A model generated the notes under the pieces. That model searched no databases and was not told the origin of the DNA. It saw only the letters and a program-made list of their open reading frames with translations. A program made the translations under genes and the position numbers. Positions 42,817 through 50,472 of a stretch of 64,000 bases of DNA are shown piece after piece. The stretch is from Pseudomonas sp. LD120 (GTDB lineage: Bacteria; Pseudomonadota; Gammaproteobacteria; Pseudomonadales; Pseudomonadaceae): the NCBI RefSeq assembly GCF_009861525.1, contig NZ_WVHL01000002.1:310001-374000 (forward strand), read 5' to 3'. Each line of letters opens with the position of its first letter. Position 1 is the stretch's first letter.

Positions 42817-44958
42817 ATGCCTGCCATGCCTGTCATGTCTGCGGTCGCCTTGTGCGTTGCCGAACCTTTTACCTTGTACCGTTGCGATCCGAGCGTTGTT
42901 GGCGCCCCTCCGAGGCCGACGTTACTCGGGTGGCCGTTGTCATTGCTGACCGTGTCCTGCGCGCTGGTGGTCAGTCCGGCTTATGCCCAGCCCAGCCAGG
43001 CGCATGAACCAGCGTCGCCGTACGCCCTGGACACCACCACGATCACCGCGACCCGCACCGCCAACAACAGTTTTGAGTTGCCGGCGTCGGTGTCCACCGT
43101 CGAGCGTCAGCAGCTCGATGACGTCCAGGCCAATACGCTGTCTACGGTGCTGCGTGGCTTGCCCAACGTGAATTACGGCGGCGGCCCTCGGGCCGCTTCA
43201 CAAAGCCCGGCGATTCGCGGCCTGCAGGGGCCACGGATCATCCTCACGGTGGATGGTGCGCGACGTAACAATGACGGCGGGGTCAATACTCCGCTGCTGA
43301 TCGATCCGGACCTGATCAAGCAGATCGATGTGGTCCGTGGGCCAATGTCCGCCGCTTATGGCAGCGGCGGGTTGGGCGGGGTGATGGCCATCGAGACGCT
43401 CAATGCCGACGACATTCTTGACCCGGGCCAAAGCAGTGGTGGCCGGATCAAGGCCGGTTATCGCAGCGCCAATCGCGAGTCGTCGAGCAACCTGACCCTG
43501 GCCGCGCGCGGGGATCGGGCGGATGTTCTGGCCAGCGGTACCTACCGTGACTACGGCACCATTCATACCGGGGCCAGCGGCGCCGACGCCCAGTACCCCA
43601 ATGACGGCCAGCTCAAGAGTGGCCTGCTCAAGACCCGATTCTCGCCCAACGAGCTGAACCATTTCGAGCTGGGCTACCAGCGCTTTGCCGACGAGATGGT
43701 CGGCCCGACCAACCCTGGCGGCAACCTGCTGTTTCCGTTCTCGCAGAAACTCCAGCGTGAACAGGAGCAGTACCACGCCAGTTGGGCCTTCGAGGATGCC
43801 GAGCAGCGATTGCTGGATGGCAAACTGGCGGTTTACCAGACGCGCTTCACCCTCGACGGCGACAGCCGTTCGGTGCCACGTCAACCCACCACCGCGACCC
43901 AGACCAAGACCCTGGGCGCCAGCTTGCAGAACAGCAGCCGGATCGAGGTGGGGAGCGGTTCGCACCATCGTGTGACCTACGGCGTGGACGGTTACCGCGA
44001 CAGCAACGAAAACGCCTCCAACGGTCAGTCCAACAGCGTGTTGCCCAATGGCCAGATGCGCGCCTTGGGTGGCTTTGTTCAGGATGAGATGGCCTTTCTC
44101 GACGACTGGACCCTGATTGCCGCCCTGCGCCATGACGACTATCGCCTGACATCCCCCGGCCAGGACGACTCCAGCCACAGCCGGCTGTCGCCCAAGGTGG
44201 CGCTCAAGTATCAGCCCTGGGCATTCCTCGGGGTGTTCGTCAGCTACGGCGAGGCGTTCCGCGCGCCCACCATGACCGAGATGTTCGGCAACCTGAACAC
44301 TCGCCGGGCGCTGTTCAATTTTCGCCCCAATCCCGGCCTCAAGCCGGAAACCAGCAAGACCCGTGAGGTCGGCGCCACGCTGGCGTTCAATGATCTGCTG
44401 GCCGGGGGTGACAGCCTGCAGGCCAAGCTCACCTACTTTCGCGAGGACGTCGACGACCTGATCGATCAGCAGGTGGTCGGCCGCTATGCGCGGCAGGCGC
44501 CGTTTGCCGGCACCGGGATGATTTTTCAGCGGGTCAACGTGGCCCAGGCCGAGCGCCATGGCGGCGAGGCGCAACTGAGCTACCAATGGCAGCGCCTGTC
44601 CCTGGGCGCTGGCTATTCACGGTTGCGGTCACGCAACGCCGAGACCGGCGCCCAATTGTATGCACCGCCGGACAAGTTCGTGCTCGGCGGCCAGTACCGC
44701 CTGGATGAGCACTGGTCGCTGAACTACCAGGGCCAGTACGTCTGGGCCCAGGACTACGACGCCACCGAGCTGCGGCGGCGCCAGGGCTACGTGATCCACG
44801 ACATCGGAGGTGCGTTCGAGTACCGCCAATACCGCGCCGACCTGGGCGTCAGCAACCTGTTCGACAAGGCCTACAGCACCTATCAGCAGTCGTTGGCCAA
44901 CACCTTCACCTATGAAGAAGGGCGCAGCGTGAACCTCACGCTGAGCGCGCGTTTCTGA
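42817..44958 (+). CDS. mbnT: TonB-dependent outer-membrane receptor, MbnT-like
   Basis: 713 residues from ATG 42817 (42826 and 42835 are alternative ATGs; the N terminus before the hydrophobic LLGWPLSLLTVSCALVV is unusually long). A TonB box-like TTTITATRT, the plug domain (LSTVLRGLPNVNYG, RIILTVDGARR, IDVVRGPMSAAYGSGGLGGV) and a 22-strand-type barrel ending in LTLSARF, with the final aromatic residue of outer-membrane proteins. Position directly before mbnP and mbnH marks it as the copper-methanobactin uptake receptor. No FecI/FecR-type regulators accompany it. Confidence 0.83.
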   Translation: MPAMPVMSAVALCVAEPFTLYRCDPSVVGAPPRPTLLGWPLSLLTVSCALVVSPAYAQPSQAHEPASPYALDTTTITATRTANNSFELPASVSTVERQQLDDVQANTLSTVLRGLPNVNYGGGPRAASQSPAIRGLQGPRIILTVDGARRNNDGGVNTPLLIDPDLIKQIDVVRGPMSAAYGSGGLGGVMAIETLNADDILDPGQSSGGRIKAGYRSANRESSSNLTLAARGDRADVLASGTYRDYGTIHTGASGADAQYPNDGQLKSGLLKTRFSPNELNHFELGYQRFADEMVGPTNPGGNLLFPFSQKLQREQEQYHASWAFEDAEQRLLDGKLAVYQTRFTLDGDSRSVPRQPTTATQTKTLGASLQNSSRIEVGSGSHHRVTYGVDGYRDSNENASNGQSNSVLPNGQMRALGGFVQDEMAFLDDWTLIAALRHDDYRLTSPGQDDSSHSRLSPKVALKYQPWAFLGVFVSYGEAFRAPTMTEMFGNLNTRRALFNFRPNPGLKPETSKTREVGATLAFNDLLAGGDSLQAKLTYFREDVDDLIDQQVVGRYARQAPFAGTGMIFQRVNVAQAERHGGEAQLSYQWQRLSLGAGYSRLRSRNAETGAQLYAPPDKFVLGGQYRLDEHWSLNYQGQYVWAQDYDATELRRRQGYVIHDIGGAFEYRQYRADLGVSNLFDKAYSTYQQSLANTFTYEEGRSVNLTLSARF

Positions 44959-44974
44959 CCTCGGGAGTTTCACG

Positions 44975-45862
44975 ATGGGTTATTTGACTTCACGCCTTAC
45001 CCTGATTGCTCTGGTCGGCCTGGCCGGGTGCGTCGCGAACCAATCAGCGCCCCCCGCCGAGCAGACGGTCACCGTGGATTTCGCCTTGGTGGCCGGCGCT
45101 CAGCCGGTGAACTGCGGCGTGCCCTTTGGCCCGTTGGGCCGCGACCGCAAGATGCTGTCGCTGCACGATGCGCGCTTCTATGTGCAGGATGTGGCGTTGA
45201 TCGATACGGCAGGCCAGCGGGTGCCGCTGCGCTTGCAGATCAATGACTGGCAGGACGCCCAGGTGGCCTTGCTCGACTTCGAAGACGGCAGTGGGCATTG
45301 CCAGGGCGGCACGCCAGGCACCCGCACCCAGGTAGCCGGCCAGGTACCGCCCGGGCACTACCGGGGGTTGAGCCTGACCTTGGGTGTGCCGCCAGCGTTG
45401 AACCACACCAGCACCGAACTGCAGGGCGCGCCGCTGGACCTGGCCGCCATGGGCTGGAGCTGGCAGGCCGGGCGCAAGTTCATCAAGGTCGAGGTCGACC
45501 CTGTCGGTGGCGTAAGCAAGGTCGATGGCGCCAGGGCCAGCACTTGGTATCTGCACCTGGGCGCCACTGGCTGCAGCGGCAACCCGGTGAGCGGTGAGAC
45601 GGTGGCGTGCCAGCGCGCCAACCGCATTGCCCTGACGCTGCCGGACTTCGATCCGGGCAGACAGCGGGTGGCCCTGGATCTGGCGGCGTTGTTCCAGGAC
45701 AGCACGCTAGGCGAAGACCGAGGCGCGGCAGTGGGCTGCATGAGCGGCCCCAGCGATCCCGAGTGCGTGACGCTGTTTCCGCGCCTGGGCTTGGAATTGA
45801 ACAGTGGCCAGCCGGTGCAACCTGGGCATTCGCCGGTCTTCGCCGCGCGCGCCAAGCCATGA
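44975..45862 (+). CDS. mbnP: MbnP, four-cysteine periplasmic protein of the MbnP/MbnH pair
   Basis: 295 residues. A lipoprotein signal with lipobox LAGC (Cys19). The mature protein has spaced cysteine pairs (VNCGVPF, GHCQGG, GATGCSG, VGCMSG, ECVTLF) and the LSLHDARFYVQDVAL segment typical of the four-Cys metallo-mystery-pair family. MbnP partners MbnH and handles copper; in characterised homologues a tryptophan is oxidised to kynurenine by MbnH to form a copper site. GGGAG before the ATG; the stop overlaps mbnH by 4 bases. Confidence 0.9.
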   Translation: MGYLTSRLTLIALVGLAGCVANQSAPPAEQTVTVDFALVAGAQPVNCGVPFGPLGRDRKMLSLHDARFYVQDVALIDTAGQRVPLRLQINDWQDAQVALLDFEDGSGHCQGGTPGTRTQVAGQVPPGHYRGLSLTLGVPPALNHTSTELQGAPLDLAAMGWSWQAGRKFIKVEVDPVGGVSKVDGARASTWYLHLGATGCSGNPVSGETVACQRANRIALTLPDFDPGRQRVALDLAALFQDSTLGEDRGAAVGCMSGPSDPECVTLFPRLGLELNSGQPVQPGHSPVFAARAKP

Positions 45863-46995
45863 CCGGCCTGAGGCTGTTGCGGGCCGCAGGGCTGTTACTG
45901 AGTGCTGTTCTGGCCGGGCCAGCGGTGGCTCAGGCGTGGAGCTGGCAGTTGCCGTCCCATGTGCCGGAGCCGCGAGTACCAGCGAATAACCCGATGTCGG
46001 CGGTCAAGGTCGAACTGGGCCAGCGGCTGTTCTATGACCCGCGGCTGTCGGCCACGGGCAACCGCTCCTGCAGCGCTTGCCACCTGCAGGAGCGGGCCTT
46101 CAGCGACGGTCGCGCGCTGTCGGTGGGCGGCACCGGGGAACTGACCCACCGTAACGCCCCCGGACTGGCCAACAGCGCCTGGAACGCCACCTATAACTGG
46201 GCGGCGCCGGCCATCGTCAGCCTGGAGCGGCAGATGGAGGTGCCGCTGTTCGGCGACGACCCGATCGAGATGGGGGTCAATGACGGCAATCGCCAGCAGA
46301 TCCTCGCACGGCTGGCGGCCGATCCGCTGTACCCGCCGCTGTTCCGCCAGGCCTTCGCCGATCAGCCGCAGCCGTTGAGCATGGCCTCGGTGATCCGGGC
46401 GATCTCGGCCTTCGAGCGTTCCATCGTCTCGGTGGACAGCCGTTATGACCGCTACCTGCAGGGCCGCGAGCAACTGAGCGAAAGCGAGCAGCGGGGCATG
46501 GCGCTGTTCTTTGGCGAGCGCGCCGAGTGCCATCACTGTCACGGCAGCTTCAATTTCAACGATCAGGTGGTGCATGCCCGCAGCCGGGTGGTGGACACCC
46601 CGTTTCACAACACCGGGCTGTACAACATCGACGGCGCCGGTGGCTTTCCCTTCCCTAACCGCGGGCTCTATGAAAGCACCGGCAAGCCCGAGGACATGGG
46701 GGCCTTCCGCGCCCCGAGCCTGCGCAATGTCGAGGTCACCGGGCCCTACATGCACGACGGCAGCCTGGCCACGCTGGAAGCGGTGATCGACTTCTACTCC
46801 GAGGGCGGCCGCGTGATCGCCAGCGGCCCGCGCCAGGGCGATGGGCGCTTGAACCCGTACAAGAGCGGGCTGATTGCGCGCATCGATTTCACCGCTCAAG
46901 AGAAGCGCGACCTGCTGGCCTTTCTCAAGGCCCTGACCGACGACACGCTGCTCCACGACCCGCGCTGGCAAGACCCGTGGAAGCGCCACCCTTGA
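45859..46995 (+). CDS. mbnH: MbnH, di-haem cytochrome c peroxidase-like protein
   Basis: 378 residues from ATG 45859, coupled to mbnP by an ATGA overlap. A signal peptide (cleavage near AVAQ-AWSW) and two haem-binding sites: C71-S-A-C74-H75 and C224-H-H-C227-H228, as in MauG/cytochrome c peroxidase relatives. MbnH proteins use a bis-Fe(IV)-like state to oxidise a tryptophan in MbnP. Found with mbnP in nearly all methanobactin loci and also separately. Periplasmic. Confidence 0.91.
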   Translation: MTGLRLLRAAGLLLSAVLAGPAVAQAWSWQLPSHVPEPRVPANNPMSAVKVELGQRLFYDPRLSATGNRSCSACHLQERAFSDGRALSVGGTGELTHRNAPGLANSAWNATYNWAAPAIVSLERQMEVPLFGDDPIEMGVNDGNRQQILARLAADPLYPPLFRQAFADQPQPLSMASVIRAISAFERSIVSVDSRYDRYLQGREQLSESEQRGMALFFGERAECHHCHGSFNFNDQVVHARSRVVDTPFHNTGLYNIDGAGGFPFPNRGLYESTGKPEDMGAFRAPSLRNVEVTGPYMHDGSLATLEAVIDFYSEGGRVIASGPRQGDGRLNPYKSGLIARIDFTAQEKRDLLAFLKALTDDTLLHDPRWQDPWKRHP

Positions 46996-47139
46996 TCCGA
47001 TCCCCATCACCACGCGCGTTCCCGCCGGGAGCAAGGAGGCTGCTCGTAAGAAAACACCCGTTGCACCGCGTTACCTCAACGGCGAAATCGCCACACCGCG
47101 GGCGCTTGTGCCCGCTCATTCATGCAAGGAGCAATACCC
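46996..47139 (+). promoter_or_regulatory. Promoter/leader region of mbnA
   Basis: A 144-bp gap before the precursor gene, the largest gap within the mbnP-mbnM stretch, so a promoter for mbnABCM is likely here. A 6-bp stem GCGGGC / GCCCGC with 6-base loop is at 47098-47115, ending 10 bases before the AAGGAG Shine-Dalgarno at 47126-47131. No known metal-regulator operator was recognised. Confidence 0.45.
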
Positions 47140-47235
47140 ATGAGCATCAAGATCGCTAAAAAACACACCCTGCACATCGCCGGTCGCGCCGGGGCCTGCT
47201 GCGCCTCGTGCTGTGCCCCGGTAGGCGTTAACTAA
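47140..47235 (+). CDS. mbnA: MbnA, methanobactin precursor peptide
   Basis: 31 codons, AAGGAG 8 bases upstream. The leader MSIKIAKKHTLHIAGRAGA matches the conserved MbnA leader plan (M-x-IKIAKK...GRA-A). The core has four cysteines in a CCASCC arrangement (residues 20, 21, 24, 25) and ends APVGVN. By analogy with known methanobactins, where modified cysteines are followed by Ala/Gly and Ser/Thr or similar, Cys21 (CAS) and Cys25 (CAP) would become oxazolone-thioamides that bind Cu(I), leaving Cys20 and Cys24 free for a disulfide. Directly upstream of mbnB. Confidence 0.93.
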   Translation: MSIKIAKKHTLHIAGRAGACCASCCAPVGVN

Positions 47236-47242
47236 ACGCCTT

Positions 47243-47273
47243 CCCGCCACGGGCGCCCGGCGTGCGTGGCGGG
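47243..47273 (+). terminator. Hairpin between mbnA and mbnB (attenuator or RNA stabiliser)
   Basis: Perfect 9-bp inverted repeat CCCGCCACG / CGTGGCGGG with a 13-base loop starting 7 bases after the mbnA stop and ending 8 bases before the AAGGAGG of mbnB. No T tract. In RiPP operons a hairpin here often yields more precursor transcript than enzyme transcript. Confidence 0.6.
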
Positions 47274-47297
47274 TCTTGAGCAAGGAGGTGCAAGACC

Positions 47298-48110
47298 ATG
47301 CGTATCGGCTTCAACTACACCCTGGGAGACACCGCGCCCCTGGTGCGAAAGCTTTTGGCGGACGGGCACATCGACTATGTCGAGCTGCTGATCGACAACT
47401 TTCTGGCGGTGCCCATCGACGAACTGGAGGCAGGCTTTGCCGCGCCGGTGGGCTTTCACATCATGTTTTCCAAATTCATTGAAAACGACACGCCGGCCCT
47501 TGAAAGCCTGGCCCGGCGTCTGCGCGAGCTGATTCGGCGCTTGCGGCCGCTGTATGTGTCCGATCACGTGGCGCGGTTCAGTCACGACGGGCGTCAGCTG
47601 TATCACCTGGCGGAAATCGACTATGTCGGCGATTACCGGCAGGTGCGCGAGCGTGTCGACTGGTGGCAGCAGCAACTGGGTTGTCAACTGCTGCTGGAGA
47701 ACTACCCGTCGATCATGGACGGTGGCCACGACGCCCCGGCCTTTCATGAGCGGCTCTATCGCGATACCGGTGCCGGGGTGCTGTTCGACGCCTCCAACGC
47801 AGTCTGTGCCCACCTCAATTGCGGCGTGCCCCTGGAGGCCTGGGAGGGCGTGATTGAACACTCATCGCACTTTCATACCGCCGGCTACAACCTGTCGATC
47901 CTGCAGCCGCATTTGATTCTCGACACCCATGATCAGGTGCTTTCCGAGGCCACGCTGGGGTTCTTGCAACGCTATCGCGCACTGTTCGACGGTCCCGAGG
48001 CAACGCTGACCTACGAACGCGACGGTCGTTTCGACGAGGCCGAAATCATCGGCGACCTGCAACGGCTGCGGGGCATTTTTCCCTCGTCGCCCATGGAGCC
48101 ACAGAGATGA
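47298..48110 (+). CDS. mbnB: MbnB, DUF692 iron enzyme of methanobactin biosynthesis
   Basis: 270 residues, TIM-barrel DUF692 protein (MRIGFNYTLGDTAPLVRKLL, DYVELLIDNF, LLENYPSIMDGG, LFDASNAVCAHLN, SSHFHTAGYN). It carries the His/Glu/Asp residues expected to hold the iron centres that oxidise cysteine to oxazolone and thioamide. AAGGAGG precedes ATG 47298. The stop overlaps the mbnC start (ATGA), in keeping with the MbnBC heterodimer. Confidence 0.92.
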   Translation: MRIGFNYTLGDTAPLVRKLLADGHIDYVELLIDNFLAVPIDELEAGFAAPVGFHIMFSKFIENDTPALESLARRLRELIRRLRPLYVSDHVARFSHDGRQLYHLAEIDYVGDYRQVRERVDWWQQQLGCQLLLENYPSIMDGGHDAPAFHERLYRDTGAGVLFDASNAVCAHLNCGVPLEAWEGVIEHSSHFHTAGYNLSILQPHLILDTHDQVLSEATLGFLQRYRALFDGPEATLTYERDGRFDEAEIIGDLQRLRGIFPSSPMEPQR

Positions 48111-48685
48111 AGACCGAGCACCCATTGCCCAGAACCGACAGCCAATTGCTGCATGCCTTGAGCGTGCCGCAACGCCAAGGCGACTACCCTCGTGACTCCC
48201 GGGCCTTCGTGCGCATCGACAGCAGCCTGCGGGTCTACTGGCACACCCTGTTCGATATCTGTCCGGGCTTGCTGGAGCTGTCCGGGCCGGACGGGCTGGC
48301 GATCTTTCGCCCATTCATGAGCTGGGCGGCGCAGCAGCGGCTGTCGCTGAACTGGACCTATTACCTGTGGCTGGATGTCTGGCTGCAGCAATCGAGCTTT
48401 GCCCGGCAAGTGACTCCGGCCTTGCGCTACCAGCTGATGGGCGCCTCGGCGGCGCGCTGGGCCACCGGTGACCGCTCCGAGTCCAACGGCATCCTCCTTG
48501 CCGCTGCGGACCTTTCGGATCTGGTCTGTGGCTGGAAAACCCAATCGCTGGAAGGCGCCAGGGACATCGAGCAGATCGAGTTGGCCGAACCACTGCCGGC
48601 ACCAGAGGCAGCCTTTGGCTATTTCACGGTGCACAGCCGGCATCTGGAACACGGCTTTCCCGGTTGGACCGATGTCCCGCGTTGA
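48107..48685 (+). CDS. mbnC: MbnC, partner subunit of MbnB
   Basis: 192 residues. Shares YWHTLFDICPGLLEL and LNWTYYLWLDVWL with the paralogue at 40256. MbnC binds MbnB and the MbnA leader so that the pair converts two cysteines of the precursor. It starts in the ATGA overlap with mbnB and ends 14 bases inside mbnM, so translation of the whole mbnBCM unit is coupled. Confidence 0.9.
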   Translation: MKTEHPLPRTDSQLLHALSVPQRQGDYPRDSRAFVRIDSSLRVYWHTLFDICPGLLELSGPDGLAIFRPFMSWAAQQRLSLNWTYYLWLDVWLQQSSFARQVTPALRYQLMGASAARWATGDRSESNGILLAAADLSDLVCGWKTQSLEGARDIEQIELAEPLPAPEAAFGYFTVHSRHLEHGFPGWTDVPR

Positions 48686-50045
48686 ACAGCGGTACACGCC
48701 GCCGCTGACGGTGCGCGGCCGGGCGTTCTGGGTCGGCTTTCCGGCTCTGGTGCTGGCCTTTGCGGTGGCGCAGATGCTGGCCCAGATCGACCTGGCCATG
48801 TTGGCGCACCAGGCCCCGGGCATGCCGGCGGCCTACGTGATGCTGGCACGTCTGGCGCTGCTCGATCTGCTGGCCAGCATGGCGCTGGGATCGGTGGTTT
48901 CGGTCAGGGTCGCCCGAGCGCTCCGCGAGGGGCAGCCGGGGCCGGTGATGCGTGGCGCGCTGACGCTGGCGGCGATCCTCGGGCTGTTGCTCAGCGCTGT
49001 TGCGTTGCTGGCCTATCCGCCGCTGGCGGCGGGCCTCAGCGCTGACGATGCCGCACTGCGAGCACTGCTGCTCAGCGCCATTCCCTGGTTCGCGGCGACG
49101 GCGCCGTTGCGCCTGCTCAATGGCTGCGCGGCGTTCATCCTGCATGCCTCGCAACAGGGGCCGCTGGTGGTGCGCTGGAAACTCTGGGAACTGCTGGCCA
49201 AGGTTGGGCTCAACCTGCTGTTCATCGAGTGTCTGGGGTTTGGCTTTGTCGGTTGCTTCATGGCATCGCTGCTGATGCACCTGGGTTCCTGCGCTTGGGT
49301 GCTACGACGCTTGCAGCCGCAGATGGGCCGGGGACGCTGGCTGCCCGCAGTGGACTGGGCCAGAGCGGTACTGCGCCAGAGTGCATGGGAAGGGCTGCGA
49401 CTGCTGTCTCTGCAACTGTTGGGGCTGATGACCCTGGTGCTGTTCGCGGCGCCGCAGATTGCCCCGGTCGATACTCAGCGTCTGGATGCCTTCGCGGCCG
49501 CCAGCCTTCTGGCCCTGTTGGTGTTTGCGCCGCTGGTGGCGCTGATCCGCTTTCTGGCCATGCGCTTTGCCGGCCTGGCCCCGCACGAGGTGTTGCGGCT
49601 GCTCAAACAGTTGTTGCGCCTGGGCGTGGCGGGCACGGCGTTGCTGGGTGGGCTACTGATTGTGCTCGGTCCCTGGTTGGGGCAATGGGTGTATGCCCAG
49701 CAAGGCAGGTGGTGGAGCAGCTTTGTGCTGATGCTGGGGGTGTCGCTACCGCTGCGTCTGGCCGGCAATGCCATGCGCGCGGCTTTGCAGAGCCTGGGGG
49801 AGTTCGTCGCCATCGCCAAGGTGGATGCGTTGCTGGGATGGGCGGTTGGCCTGCCGCTCCTGGTGCTCGGGTTGCGCCTGGACTTGCCGCTGGTTGCCTA
49901 CGGTTATGTGCTGTTACCCGAAGCCGCGGCCGTGCTGTGGCTGGCCCGGCGCATTCAGCGCATCCGCGCAACGAACCCGCAACCGGGCGGGCTCTGTGGC
50001 GCAATGGGTGACGACAACGCTCAGTTGCCGACGGTGAAACCGTAG
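48672..50045 (+). CDS. mbnM: MbnM, MATE-family exporter of methanobactin
   Basis: 457 residues with about 12 hydrophobic helices in the MATE arrangement (two six-helix halves; for example ALLDLLASMALGSVVSVRVA and ASLLALLVFAPLVALIRFLA). Start ATG 48672 overlaps the end of mbnC. MATE exporters are encoded in methanobactin operons of several groups and are thought to secrete the finished chalkophore. The stop overlaps the convergent copC stop by about 25 bases. Confidence 0.87.
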   Translation: MSRVEQRYTPPLTVRGRAFWVGFPALVLAFAVAQMLAQIDLAMLAHQAPGMPAAYVMLARLALLDLLASMALGSVVSVRVARALREGQPGPVMRGALTLAAILGLLLSAVALLAYPPLAAGLSADDAALRALLLSAIPWFAATAPLRLLNGCAAFILHASQQGPLVVRWKLWELLAKVGLNLLFIECLGFGFVGCFMASLLMHLGSCAWVLRRLQPQMGRGRWLPAVDWARAVLRQSAWEGLRLLSLQLLGLMTLVLFAAPQIAPVDTQRLDAFAAASLLALLVFAPLVALIRFLAMRFAGLAPHEVLRLLKQLLRLGVAGTALLGGLLIVLGPWLGQWVYAQQGRWWSSFVLMLGVSLPLRLAGNAMRAALQSLGEFVAIAKVDALLGWAVGLPLLVLGLRLDLPLVAYGYVLLPEAAAVLWLARRIQRIRATNPQPGGLCGAMGDDNAQLPTVKP

Positions 50046-50395
50046 GTGCCATCACTCTTGTGGGTGTCCACCGACACCGCATGCCACTGCACCTTGTACT
50101 CGCCGGGCGCCAGCGGTTGTTGCGGGGTGACGATCAGGGTTTGCTGATCGCCCGCGGCATTGGCAATGCTCTTGATTGGCACGTCCGCGCCCCCCGTGCT
50201 GAGCTTGACCTGGGTGAACAGGGCTTCGACACCTTCGGAAAATACCAGGCGCAGTTCCTTCGGCGCGCTGACGGTAGAGTCCGCGGCCGGGGTTTCACCC
50301 TTCAGATGGGCGTGGGCGAACGCCGAACCGGCGCTGGCCAGGGAGGCCAGCAGGGCCAGGGTAGTGAGAATTTTTTTTGAACCGTAGGCGGTCAT
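50021..50395 (-). CDS. copC: CopC-family periplasmic copper-binding protein
   Basis: 124 residues. The signal peptide is cleaved before HAHLKGETP, so the mature N terminus begins with a histidine as required for the Cu(II) site of CopC. The C-terminal HAVSVDTHKSDGTY supplies Asp and His ligands. It lacks the Met-rich Cu(I) segment, as in many Cu(II)-only CopC proteins. No copD is adjacent; the next gene is a TonB receptor on the same strand. Role: periplasmic copper handling. Confidence 0.9.
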   Translation of the reverse strand: MTAYGSKKILTTLALLASLASAGSAFAHAHLKGETPAADSTVSAPKELRLVFSEGVEALFTQVKLSTGGADVPIKSIANAAGDQQTLIVTPQQPLAPGEYKVQWHAVSVDTHKSDGTYGFTVGN

Positions 50396-50472
50396 GGGCA
50401 GTGCCTCTTATCTGGGGTGGGTACAGATGCGTGGGGCAACCCGGACGACTGGCGCCCGGGCGGTGTGGTTGA

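Noticed and set aside
43198..44586. 462-codon minus-strand frame opposite mbnT
   Set aside because: Shadow of the TonB receptor, which has a recognisable plug domain and barrel end.
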